Assembly (NCBI GenBank): GCA_017964115.1
Contig: JAGCSL010000026.1
Location: 1-19,304 of the forward strand
DNA length: 19,304 bases
Source of the DNA: Candidatus Saccharimonadota bacterium
GTDB taxonomy: Bacteria > Patescibacteriota > Saccharimonadia > Saccharimonadales > Saccharimonadaceae
Direction: 5' to 3'
The position numbers were made by a program, and so were the translations under genes. The notes below the pieces were generated by a model that saw only the letters and a list, made by a program, of their open reading frames with translations, did no database searches and was not told the origin of the DNA. Positions 5,430 to 12,594 of this stretch are shown here, one piece after another; position 1 is the stretch's first letter, and every line of letters starts with the position of its first letter.

Positions 5430-6788
5430 TTATTTTGCGTATTGCCAAATTGTGCCATCCGCACTATCTAACAATACAATCCCCTCATCCAAAATTTCAT
5501 TGCGCAAAGTATCCGCTTTCGCATAATCCTTTGCATTCTTCGCCTCTATACGTTCTGCAATTTTTCGCTTCAATGCATCCGAGATATCTGGCGTTGTTTC
5601 TGCAATTTTCAGGCCAAATATACTGTCTAAAAATTCCACAAAATCTTCATCCGGCACATTCTCGTGCAGAATCTTATCCAACTCGGCAAATGCCCCCGCC
5701 GAATTAAGATTATTATTCAATTGTTCCATTATTGCGGTCTTTGCTCCGCTCAAATCAGTTGTATCTTTCTGCCAACGTAATGCGGCAAAATTTCGATAAT
5801 TCAATAGACGTTGCTGCGCCGCCTTTAAATCATTAAACGCAAAGTTTCTTTCGCTCTGGAAATGACCCTGCAGCACCCACATTTTGTAATCCATATGCGA
5901 ATAACCGCGCTCTGCTAAATCTTTAAAGTCGTAAACATTACCTAGTGATTTCGAAATCTTCTCGCCTTCAATTGTGATGAAATTATTATGCAACCAATAA
6001 TTTGCCATCTTGTGGCCATAGGCTGCCTCAATTTCGGCAATCTCGTTTGTATGATGTACCGGAATATGATCCACACCACCACAGTGAATATCGATTGGTT
6101 CACCAAGTTTCTCATGAATAATCGTTGCGCATTCTAGATGCCAACCCGGATAGCCCATTCTTCCCCGATATTCCCACTGCATTGCATGATCTTCGCCATC
6201 ACGAATCCATTTCCAAACTGCAAAGTCTGACACATTCTTCTTCTCGGAATTAAAATCAACCCGCGCCCCCGCTTTAAGATGATCTAGATCTAGTCGCGCA
6301 AAATCCGCATACGACGCAAACTTTGACGTATCAAAATACAAACCATCCGTTGTATCATACAAATACCCTTTTTCCTCTAATGCATCCACTAATGCGATGT
6401 CCTCTTTGATGAAGTCTGTTGCGCGACAAATACTAGTCGGCTCAACTAAATTCAGCTCGCGGTAATTCTCTAAATAATCCCCCATATACATCTCGGCAAT
6501 TTCCCACACGGTTTTGCCTTCGCGCTTTGCCCCCTTTTCCATCTTGTCTTCACCCTCATCCGCATCCGAAGCCAAATGTCCCACATCGGTAATATTCAGT
6601 ACACGATCAACTTTCATGCCATTTTGCTGCAGAGCGCGCACAAGCAAGTCCCAGTATATATAGGACGTAAAATTACCAATATGCGCAAAACTGTAGACCG
6701 TCGGTCCACAAGTATAAATTTTTACCCGTTCAGTATTTATCGGCTTAAATTCTTCGACCTTTCGGCTCAGGGTATTATATAGTTTCAT
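5430..6788 (-). CDS. cysS: Cysteinyl-tRNA synthetase
   Basis: Class I synthetase that activates cysteine and charges tRNA-Cys. 452 aa, normal length. Visible: HIGN at 36-39 (the HIGH motif), KISKS at 277-281 (the KMSKS motif, with Ile), the CGPTVY segment, and zinc ligands Cys27, Cys220 (WHLEC), His245 and Glu249 (HIPVHHTNE), which give the thiol selectivity of CysRS. The C-terminal helical domain (from about 315) recognises tRNA. The ATG at 6788 fits the family N-terminus (MKLYNTLSRK). A TATACT box ends only 6 nt upstream and there is no Shine-Dalgarno, so the mRNA looks leaderless. First gene of a two-gene unit with the DUF2975-like gene. Confidence 0.98.
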   Translation of the reverse strand: MKLYNTLSRKVEEFKPINTERVKIYTCGPTVYSFAHIGNFTSYIYWDLLVRALQQNGMKVDRVLNITDVGHLASDADEGEDKMEKGAKREGKTVWEIAEMYMGDYLENYRELNLVEPTSICRATDFIKEDIALVDALEEKGYLYDTTDGLYFDTSKFASYADFARLDLDHLKAGARVDFNSEKKNVSDFAVWKWIRDGEDHAMQWEYRGRMGYPGWHLECATIIHEKLGEPIDIHCGGVDHIPVHHTNEIAEIEAAYGHKMANYWLHNNFITIEGEKISKSLGNVYDFKDLAERGYSHMDYKMWVLQGHFQSERNFAFNDLKAAQQRLLNYRNFAALRWQKDTTDLSGAKTAIMEQLNNNLNSAGAFAELDKILHENVPDEDFVEFLDSIFGLKIAETTPDISDALKRKIAERIEAKNAKDYAKADTLRNEILDEGIVLLDSADGTIWQYAK

Positions 6789-6794
6789 AGATAT

Positions 6795-6803
6795 AGTATA
6801 ACA
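6795..6803 (-). promoter_or_regulatory. Extended -10 of cysS, apparently leaderless
   Basis: Minus strand TGT-TATACT (-10 at 6795-6800), then six bases, then the ATG at 6788. The -35 position (AAGATA) is a poor match, so this depends on the extended -10. Confidence 0.65.
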
Positions 6804-6810
6804 TCAGATA

Positions 6811-6839
6811 CAAAAACTATCTTAGCTAAGCCTATAGTT
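6811..6839 (-). terminator. Probable terminator of the zinc-ribbon operon
   Basis: Minus strand AACTAT and ATAGTT (6834-6839 with 6815-6820) enclose a CTTAGCTAAG palindrome and are followed by TTTTTG. The stem is AT-rich and short, so some read-through into cysS is possible. Confidence 0.55.
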
Positions 6840-6870
6840 ACCCCACCACGGACGCAAATATATATTCTAC

Positions 6871-8442
6871 CTAACTGAGTATCACTATTAAGAATAGAAT
6901 TCCAAATACAATGATAATTGTCCAAATTATTCCAGCTGTTTTCTTTTTCTGCTTCCCCTCCGCAAGAGTTTGCTGGCCAACTGGAGTTTGGTCTGGCGTT
7001 GAACCAAACATACGCCCAAGTCCTAGATAATTCGCCATCTTTTCGCCCATCATTTTCGCGCCATTCTGCGCCAGTACACCCTGCACCGAGTTGCCATTTT
7101 CACCCTGAATTCGCGACTGGCTCAAGCGCTTACGATGCTCTTTCAAAGTATCCGTCTTCTTCATTTCCTTTGCTTCGGACTTCGTATCTTTTTCATGCAT
7201 ATGACGCGCACTCATATTTCGATATCTATTAGTTTGCCACCAATAGAAGATAAACCCAGGCGTAAAGCCAATCAAACCAAACATCATCGGGTTATCATCT
7301 GAATCAATTTCTGCGCACATCCGGAACCAGAATAGAGCCAAAACAATACCAATCACCTCTAATATCGCTGACACAATCATTAAACGTGTTTTATTAATCG
7401 GCACCGAGCCCATCGTCTCACCCGTACGCGCATTCACGGCCACATAATGCATTAATTTTTTATCCTGCTGATAATAGCTATATAGCCAAACTGGCAAATA
7501 TGCCGCCTTCCAGCTTGTCCCTTTAACAGTCAACGTTTCGCTCGTCCAACGTGCGCCACGATCATAAAACTCCATCGTTTGCCTAGCCTGATAGCGTGCT
7601 ATATCCTTTGCTTGCAATTCCATTGCCGGCTTCAAAACTTCAATATTCGTGTCACGTTTCTCACTCGCATAACCGCGCAAATAGCTTGGATTCCATTCAA
7701 CGCAATTATCTGTATCGAACGGCATAATAGCATTAATTACGTTATTCGTATTAACCTTAATATCTTGATTTAACTTATCCGAGGACGATTCAATTGTTAA
7801 ATCGTCAATCAGCAAGTCAAAGTCACGCGAAACATCATAAGCATCCGCATCGTAGTATGTTCTTTGATTATTACCGCTACCTACGGTATATCTCCTCACT
7901 AAGTGCTCCGCCTCACCTACCAATGTCGCATGTGAATTCACATCCACAACCATATATGGCAGATAAACGCCCATCACGTTTTCGGACTTAAATTCTTTCG
8001 TAAAAGTCGGATGCGCAAAGAACTTGCGCTTGTTCACGAATTCATCAATCTTGCCTTCAGCAAATTTCTTTTCAGTCTTAAACGGCAAAACTAAATCTGG
8101 CACTGCGCCATTTGGCAGCTTTTCATTTACGGACAAATTATGACGACACCAGTGGCAGCGTGCACTTGTCACCTCTTCCGTATTGATTACGACCTCTGCC
8201 CCGCATGCTGGACACTTTAGGGTCAAAATAATTTTTTCATCCGGAATAATATCGCCAGCCCCTGCGCCAACAATATCACCTTTCAGACTCTCGACTCCTC
8301 CGTAAGCATTAGCTTTTGTGCCTACAAATTCCGAACGGCAATAATTACATTTCAAATTACCAGTTTTAGCGTCTAACGTCGTATCAGTTGAGCCGCAGTG
8401 TGGACAGCGGTTCAAGCCATTCTTTTTATTATCAATTGCCAT
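6871..8442 (-). CDS. Double zinc-ribbon membrane protein, paralogue 2 (YdjG-like)
   Basis: 523 aa. An N-terminal TFIIB-type zinc ribbon (Cys13, Cys16, Cys32, Cys35) is followed by a second ribbon (Cys77, Cys80, Cys96, Cys99). A large conserved domain of about 230 residues follows (about 110-340), with landmarks DLVLPF, GVYLPYMVVDV and WKAAYLPVWLYSY. Two membrane segments lie at about 353-375 and 386-402, then a charged stretch (408-500), then a C-terminal anchor at about 503-522. It aligns with the upstream 585 aa protein over almost its whole length, a tandem duplication; here the tail ends at the anchor with no Gly/Ser extension. The layout resembles YdjG of Bacillus subtilis, which works with YdjH and YdjI at the membrane with PspA. 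A strong AAAGGAG precedes the ATG, and only 14 nt separate it from the upstream stop. Confidence 0.85.
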   Translation of the reverse strand: MAIDNKKNGLNRCPHCGSTDTTLDAKTGNLKCNYCRSEFVGTKANAYGGVESLKGDIVGAGAGDIIPDEKIILTLKCPACGAEVVINTEEVTSARCHWCRHNLSVNEKLPNGAVPDLVLPFKTEKKFAEGKIDEFVNKRKFFAHPTFTKEFKSENVMGVYLPYMVVDVNSHATLVGEAEHLVRRYTVGSGNNQRTYYDADAYDVSRDFDLLIDDLTIESSSDKLNQDIKVNTNNVINAIMPFDTDNCVEWNPSYLRGYASEKRDTNIEVLKPAMELQAKDIARYQARQTMEFYDRGARWTSETLTVKGTSWKAAYLPVWLYSYYQQDKKLMHYVAVNARTGETMGSVPINKTRLMIVSAILEVIGIVLALFWFRMCAEIDSDDNPMMFGLIGFTPGFIFYWWQTNRYRNMSARHMHEKDTKSEAKEMKKTDTLKEHRKRLSQSRIQGENGNSVQGVLAQNGAKMMGEKMANYLGLGRMFGSTPDQTPVGQQTLAEGKQKKKTAGIIWTIIIVFGILFLIVILS

Positions 8443-8456
8443 TGTGCGACTCCTTT

Positions 8457-10214
8457 CTAATAATCATAACTAAAATCAAAACCACCGGAATCAAAGTCTG
8501 AGCCTCCCGAATCCCAGCTTGAACCAGAATCCCAGCTTGAACCAGAATCCCAGCTTGAACCAGAATCCCAGCTTGAACTCCCGCCCGAATAACTGCCGCC
8601 GCCGCTTCCACCACCACTACACATAATTGCGATGATAATGATGATTACAAAAATGATTATTCCTAAGGCGCTGCTATTCGAACTGCGGTTTTGGCGTCGT
8701 CTATAATTCATTGCCGCCGCACTCATGCCGCTATTTGTGTAGTTTCTTCCCATCTGGAAACGGCCGCGTTCACTATCTAACATTTCGCTACGCCCCGTCG
8801 ACAAAGCGCCAATTACGCGGTCGTCATTCTTCCCTGCAATTTGCGTATAATATGATCGGCTTGTCGAACGGACAAACTGATCAGTCTGTTCCAAGTTTTT
8901 AATCTCCGCCTTCGTCTCCGTCTCATGATGATGGCGTTCGTTTTGGTTCACTAAAATGCCAACTTTTTCTTCTATTGGTGGCACCATGTTCTTATGGTTC
9001 GCAGCATATACGCATGCCCAAACTGGCATGATATACATTACCCAAAAAAGACATAAGCCAAACAAAAGCATCCAATCAAGCGCAGCAAAAACAATTACTG
9101 CAATTATCGACACGGCAATCACGGATCCAATTCTCACTCCGACGCCAATCTTTTTCTTCTGCTTCTTTACCTTCTTACGGTCTGGCATACAGGCCGCTAC
9201 TTCACCTGTGCGGCCATTTACGGCGATATAATAAATCCTTTTATCGCCAGTCTCTTCTGGGCGTTTATAGCTATACAACCAAACCGGCAAATATGCTGCC
9301 TTCCACTTTGTACCTTTGATACCCAAATGTTCTTTGTCCCAACGGATACCACGATCATATTCGCGCGCCGTCTCATATTTTGCCCGATTGCGCGCAATAT
9401 CGCCCGTCTGTAAGGCTACAATCTCTTTCAAATTATCGACGTTAACGCTACGTTTCTCGCTCGCGAAACCACGCAGATAATTTGCGTCCCACGCTACCGC
9501 ATTTTCTGTATCATACGGTAAAATCGCATTAATAATATTGTTCGAATTTACGCATGTATCTTGATTTAATCTTTTAGCCGACGATTCAACTGTTAAATCA
9601 TCAACTAAAATATCAAATTCGCGCGTAATATCATAAGTCTCGACTTGGCTGTCGAAGCTACCATTTGCGCCGACTCGTTTCTCGCCCTGCCCACGCATTT
9701 CCAAGTGGCCATTAACATCTACAATCAGATATGGAAAATAGACGCCGCGCGTTTCTTCGACTTTAAAGTTCTGTGTAAAGACTTCGTCTACGCTCGTTTC
9801 GTTATCTTTTAGACATTCGCGGATTTTCTTTTCCGCTTCTTCTTTTGTAATCTTGAACGGTAAAACTAAATCTGGCACTGCACCATTCGATATTTTTTCA
9901 TTAATCGAAAAAATGTGCTTACACCAGTGACAAGACGCACTCGTTGCTTCTTCGGTATTAATCACTACCTCTGCGCCACAAGATGGACAGCGAAATGTTT
10001 TAACGATATCCTCACCTGGAATGATATCTTCTGCACCTTCGCCGCGCGTCTCCCCCTTCATCCCCTCAACACCACCAAGCGCATTATCGCTTTGGGCCTC
10101 AAAAAGTGTCCTACAGTAATTACACCTTAGTGTCCCCTCTTTAGTGTCCAGGGACACATCGCTGGAGCCACAATGTGGACAGCGATGAATCCCATCTTTG
10201 GACTTTGCCACCAT
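8457..10214 (-). CDS. Double zinc-ribbon membrane protein, paralogue 1, with SSWDSG repeat tail
   Basis: 585 aa. Two zinc ribbons (Cys12, 15, 31, 34 and Cys76, 79, 95, 98), the same central domain as its paralogue (DLVLPF, GVYFPYLIVDV, WKAAYLPVWLYSY), a hydrophobic hairpin at about 360-408, a polar segment of about 100 residues and a C-terminal anchor of mostly Ile at about 517-531. Unlike the paralogue, it continues 53 residues past the anchor with a Gly/Ser-rich tail holding four SSWDSG repeats and an Asp/Phe/Tyr end (FDFSYDY). Similar Gly/Ser tails follow the anchor in TPM/YgcG-type proteins, but no TPM domain is visible. The ATG at 10214 lies 9 nt after the SPFH stop and lacks a clear Shine-Dalgarno, so translation is probably coupled to the SPFH gene. 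Role inferred from context: membrane-integrity partner of the SPFH protein. Confidence 0.85.
   Translation of the reverse strand: MVAKSKDGIHRCPHCGSSDVSLDTKEGTLRCNYCRTLFEAQSDNALGGVEGMKGETRGEGAEDIIPGEDIVKTFRCPSCGAEVVINTEEATSASCHWCKHIFSINEKISNGAVPDLVLPFKITKEEAEKKIRECLKDNETSVDEVFTQNFKVEETRGVYFPYLIVDVNGHLEMRGQGEKRVGANGSFDSQVETYDITREFDILVDDLTVESSAKRLNQDTCVNSNNIINAILPYDTENAVAWDANYLRGFASEKRSVNVDNLKEIVALQTGDIARNRAKYETAREYDRGIRWDKEHLGIKGTKWKAAYLPVWLYSYKRPEETGDKRIYYIAVNGRTGEVAACMPDRKKVKKQKKKIGVGVRIGSVIAVSIIAVIVFAALDWMLLFGLCLFWVMYIMPVWACVYAANHKNMVPPIEEKVGILVNQNERHHHETETKAEIKNLEQTDQFVRSTSRSYYTQIAGKNDDRVIGALSTGRSEMLDSERGRFQMGRNYTNSGMSAAAMNYRRRQNRSSNSSALGIIIFVIIIIIAIMCSGGGSGGGSYSGGSSSWDSGSSWDSGSSWDSGSSWDSGGSDFDSGGFDFSYDY
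8511..8578 (-). repeat. 18-bp in-frame tandem repeat, about 3.8 copies
   Basis: Three exact copies of an 18-base unit begin at 8511, 8529 and 8547, and a fourth, partial copy at 8565. Each encodes SSWDSG in the tail of the 585 aa protein. The copies are identical at the third codon positions, which points to recent slippage expansion. The unit length keeps the frame, so copy-number change would only change tail length. Confidence 0.95.
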
Positions 10215-10223
10215 TTGAAGAGA

Positions 10224-11402
10224 CTATTCCGCCTTTGAAGCGTTATCTTCTGGAGTTGCAGCTGGATCAGCTGGTGCATCTGATGCTGGAGCTTCAGGAG
10301 CTGGAGCTGGCTGAGCGGCGGCTGCGCCGGCAGCGGCAGCAGCAGCATTTTGCTGAGTAACTGGATTGGTACCCATTGGCTGAGTCATGCCGGCCATACC
10401 ACCCATCATGCCAACACCCATACCCATGCCCATCATGTTGCCAGAGCCACCATTTTGGCCAGCAGCATTGAAGCCTTCGGCAATCTGTGTTTGCGCATAA
10501 GCTGCACCAACACCGCCTTGCATGAGGTTGCCAGTGTTGAATTTGTTGATGAGTTCGATAGATTGTTCGTCCCAGTCGAGACCCATTGGTTGTACGTTTA
10601 CAATCTGAATACCGTACTTGGTACCCCATTGATAGTTAGCTTCCACTGCTTCGTTCATGCTCTTAGCGAACTCTACTGTGCCGCCTTGGATATCGTCGAT
10701 TGACTTACCACCCTTAGTGAATGAAGAAAGTGCAGCTGCCAAGGAGCCGATAAAGCCAGCGAAGAGACCATCTTCTACGCCGCCATCGCCCTCACCGAGA
10801 TCAAAGACTGCGCGACCTTGACCGGAAATTACATCTACAGGGATTAAGTTCTTAATCATCAAGATTGGATCTACAACCTTCAAGGTGTAGGTACCGTTAC
10901 TTGTAACTGCAAGCATAGTATTGGCATAGTTCGCATCCTTGTAGCGGATTGGGTTCTGAGTGCCATAATGCAAACCAAGAATATCCTTCAAGTTTACATA
11001 GAAAGCAAACTGTTGGTTACCTGGTTGGCCACCGAATTTGAACTGGTTCCAGCTCTGACCAAAGGTCGAAGCAAAGAAACCATCACCAGAAAACATACTC
11101 TTAGCTTCTGGATTATTCTCAGTAGTATAAGTGTATCCACCTGGATCAGAAATAACACCAGTAATGCCGCCATTCTCTACCGTAATTAAACAAGTGCCCT
11201 CTGGAACCAAGAACTTACTTCCGTTAGTGATAACATTGGCGTTTTCTTCGCCATCGTTGTTTTCACTGCCAGCTTTTGTTACCGGAACAGCACGTGCGAT
11301 CAAGGTATGATCGGTCATATTTGCTGGCGGTGCCATGTATTCAAGCCATTGATTGGCGAATGAACCACTCAAGGCCCCACCGAAAGCTTTTAGAAAACCC
11401 AT
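10224..11402 (-). CDS. SPFH-domain protein (YdjI / 'virion core protein'-like)
   Basis: 392 aa. Residues about 15-280 resemble the YdjI-type SPFH (stomatin/prohibitin-like) family: an early strand region with IARAVPV and LVPEGTCLITVENG, a long central domain with NQFKFGGQPGNQQFAFYV, and a final strand-helix region with YGIQIVNVQPMGLDW. SPFH proteins assemble on membranes and organise lipids or partner proteins; YdjI-type members are linked to PspA and membrane stress. The usual C-terminal zinc ribbon of this family is missing. Instead there is a Gly/Met-rich stretch (about 315-340) and an Ala/Pro/Glu-rich tail (about 350-392). The ATG at 11402 has TAAGGAGGT about 10 nt upstream. First gene of the operon with both zinc-ribbon proteins. 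Confidence 0.87.
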   Translation of the reverse strand: MGFLKAFGGALSGSFANQWLEYMAPPANMTDHTLIARAVPVTKAGSENNDGEENANVITNGSKFLVPEGTCLITVENGGITGVISDPGGYTYTTENNPEAKSMFSGDGFFASTFGQSWNQFKFGGQPGNQQFAFYVNLKDILGLHYGTQNPIRYKDANYANTMLAVTSNGTYTLKVVDPILMIKNLIPVDVISGQGRAVFDLGEGDGGVEDGLFAGFIGSLAAALSSFTKGGKSIDDIQGGTVEFAKSMNEAVEANYQWGTKYGIQIVNVQPMGLDWDEQSIELINKFNTGNLMQGGVGAAYAQTQIAEGFNAAGQNGGSGNMMGMGMGVGMMGGMAGMTQPMGTNPVTQQNAAAAAAGAAAAQPAPAPEAPASDAPADPAATPEDNASKAE

Positions 11403-11439
11403 AGGTAAAAAACCTCCTTATATTTTTTTCTATAACCAC

Positions 11440-11448
11440 AGTATATCA
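11440..11448 (-). promoter_or_regulatory. Extended -10 of the SPFH operon
   Basis: Minus strand TGA-TATACT (-10 at 11440-11445). The -35 region is weak. The expected leader is about 30 nt and carries AAGGAGG; AGGT and ACCT flanking six Ts could form a small stem over the ribosome site. The AAGCAT box of the divergent 77 aa gene lies 42 nt farther upstream. Confidence 0.5.
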
Positions 11449-11487
11449 AAAAAACTTAAGCGTTGCACCGTAATCATATCGAAAAAT

Positions 11488-11528
11488 AAGCATAACCTAT
11501 TGACATTTTTACGCATGTATGATACAAT
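11488..11528 (+). promoter_or_regulatory. Promoter of the 77 aa gene with AAGCAT box
   Basis: AAGCAT at 11488-11493, TTGACA at 11500-11505, 17-nt spacer, TACAAT at 11523-11528 with TGA before it. Same class as the promoters at 659-701, 3125-3167 and 3510-3552, but on the other strand and with a box-to-35 gap of 6 nt, not 8. Confidence 0.88.
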
Positions 11529-11533
11529 ATAAA

Positions 11534-11558
11534 GATAGTTTGTGATAATCAAACTATC
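11534..11558 (+). promoter_or_regulatory. 5'-terminal hairpin of the 77 aa gene mRNA
   Basis: GATAGTTTG and CAAACTATC are perfect 9-nt arms around a 7-nt loop. The stem begins at the expected transcription start, 6 nt past the -10. A 12-nt palindrome (CAACTTAAGTTG, 11560-11571) follows. Confidence 0.7.
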
Positions 11559-11594
11559 GCAACTTAAGTTGACAGATAACATGCTAGTTAACCA

Positions 11595-11656
11595 TTTCGG
11601 GTTAGCTTCAAGCCACTAATTGATTTAGTGGTTTCAAGCTAATCCGAAACTTTCGG
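11595..11656 (+). promoter_or_regulatory. Large leader hairpin with a possible alternative pairing
   Basis: Bases 11595-11619 pair with 11625-11649 over 25 positions: 22 Watson-Crick, 2 G-U, 1 C-C mismatch, with a 5-nt loop. The closing arm CCGAAA (11644-11649) can instead pair with a second TTTCGG copy just downstream (11651-11656), so two folds exclude each other. No T-run follows, so this is not a plain terminator. The leader runs about 60 nt farther to GAGGT and the ATG at 11709. No known riboswitch class was recognised. Confidence 0.7.
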
Positions 11657-11708
11657 ACGCAGCAAGAACTCTTTGACCCTTGTCACGAAAGAAATGAGGT
11701 AAATAATT

Positions 11709-11942
11709 ATGTTAAACAAGGGTTTTTCCACTTTTTCCGCTTTTGTCGTTACTGTTATCGCCTTCTTCGACTGTCTCGTTAGTCGGCCTCCTATCCCCTA
11801 TGCGTTCACACACGAGAACGACCGCGTACATTGGCCCTACTATAACAACCCCGAGGAAGACGACTTTGTCACCTTTGACCACAGCAGCTACGACGACACC
11901 GAAGGAGGTGAATTAGACTACCATTACGTCGAAGATAACTAA
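11709..11942 (+). CDS. Small exported or membrane-anchored acidic protein, 77 aa
   Basis: No family was recognised. The N-terminus has Lys4 and a hydrophobic segment (about residues 6-24, FSTFSAFVVTVIAFFDCLV), then RPPIPYA, which could end a signal peptide or follow a single membrane anchor. The remaining part is strongly acidic and rich in Tyr and His (ENDRVHWPYYNNPEEDDF, then a DDTEGGELDY region), with almost no basic residues, suited to an extracellular or metal-binding role; that is inference. The ATG at 11709 has GAGGT about 9 nt upstream. The gene is a single-gene unit with an AAGCAT-class promoter, a highly structured leader of about 175 nt and a strong terminator. The large regulatory outlay for so short a product supports it being real. 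Confidence 0.72.
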   Translation: MLNKGFSTFSAFVVTVIAFFDCLVSRPPIPYAFTHENDRVHWPYYNNPEEDDFVTFDHSSYDDTEGGELDYHYVEDN

Positions 11943-11962
11943 GCATGTAACCCGCCAACCCG

Positions 11963-11986
11963 GCCCCGAGCATTCGGGGCTTTTCC
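11963..11986 (+). terminator. Rho-independent terminator of the 77 aa gene
   Basis: GCCCCGA and TCGGGGC form a 7-bp stem around GCAT, followed by TTTTCC, 20 nt past the stop codon. Confidence 0.88.
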
Positions 11987-11994
11987 TTTGCACC

Positions 11995-12026
11995 AAAAAA
12001 ACGGCTCCCCCAGGCCGCTCTTTTTT
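11995..12026 (-). terminator. Terminator of ppa, possibly bidirectional
   Basis: CGGC and GCCG (12002-12005 with 12014-12017) flank a C-rich loop. On the minus strand a run of seven Ts follows the stem; on the plus strand CTCTTTTTT follows. It lies just past the ppa stop codon. Confidence 0.8.
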
Positions 12027-12028
12027 AT

Positions 12029-12550
12029 TTAGAATCTCTTAGTTGCGTCTTCGATTACTTGAATCGCCTCTTTGAGACCAAAGAAGCCTTTAACCTTCGT
12101 TGTACCAGGCTTCTTCAAATCTTTATAGTGATTAAAGTGGAATTCAATCTGTTCAATCGTGCGCTTTGGCAGATCTTCAAGTGTCTTAATCGCATCGCCA
12201 TTGTTACGGTCATCGTCAACCACGGCGATAATTTTATCGTCAACTTCCCCATCGTCAACAAATTTCATTACACCTAGAATGCGTGCCTTTACATAAATTC
12301 CTGTAGTTAGCGGTTGATCAGTAATGACAAGCACATCCAACTCGTCGCCATCCTCGTCGAGCGTTTGCGGAATGAAGCCATAGTTGCAAGGCTTCGCAAA
12401 TGCCATCGGCTCAATGCGATCGAGCATAAAGCAAGCGCGCTTGCGGTCCCACTCAATCTTATGGTTACTTCCGGTCGGAATTTCAATTACAACATTAATC
12501 TCGCCATTTTTATAATCACCAGGTTCAAGTACTTGGTTAAAATCAGCCAT
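12029..12550 (-). CDS. ppa: Inorganic pyrophosphatase, family I
   Basis: Hydrolyses pyrophosphate from tRNA charging, nucleic acid synthesis and sugar-nucleotide synthesis, pulling those reactions forward. 173 aa, normal for the soluble family I enzyme. Visible metal and phosphate residues: VIEIPTGS and KIEWDRK at the N-terminus, the signature D67-G-D-E-L-D72, Asp99/100 and Asp104/105 with Lys106 (VDDGEVDDK), and Tyr142-Lys143. I chose the ATG at 12550 (MADFNQVLEP) because AAAGGAG lies upstream and it fits the family; the longer frame runs back into the promoter. Transcribed divergently from the gap operon, with overlapping promoter elements. Confidence 0.96.
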   Translation of the reverse strand: MADFNQVLEPGDYKNGEINVVIEIPTGSNHKIEWDRKRACFMLDRIEPMAFAKPCNYGFIPQTLDEDGDELDVLVITDQPLTTGIYVKARILGVMKFVDDGEVDDKIIAVVDDDRNNGDAIKTLEDLPKRTIEQIEFHFNHYKDLKKPGTTKVKGFFGLKEAIQVIEDATKRF

Positions 12551-12594
12551 TTCACTCCTTTCGTTTTTTGACTGCCCAAACGGGTTTCTTTCCA

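Noticed and set aside
8511..8578. Possible CRISPR array
   Set aside because: The 18-bp units are directly adjacent with no spacers and lie in frame inside a coding sequence.
10127..10348. Minus-strand frame rich in Leu and Gln across the SPFH/zinc-ribbon junction
   Set aside because: It is an alternative frame of the Ala/Pro-rich SPFH tail; the composition comes from the repetitive GCT/GCA codons.
11534..11708. tRNA, tmRNA or 6S-like RNA
   Set aside because: No T-arm GGTTCRANNC pattern, CCA-proximal acceptor pairing or tmRNA tag frame could be found; a structured mRNA leader is the simpler reading.
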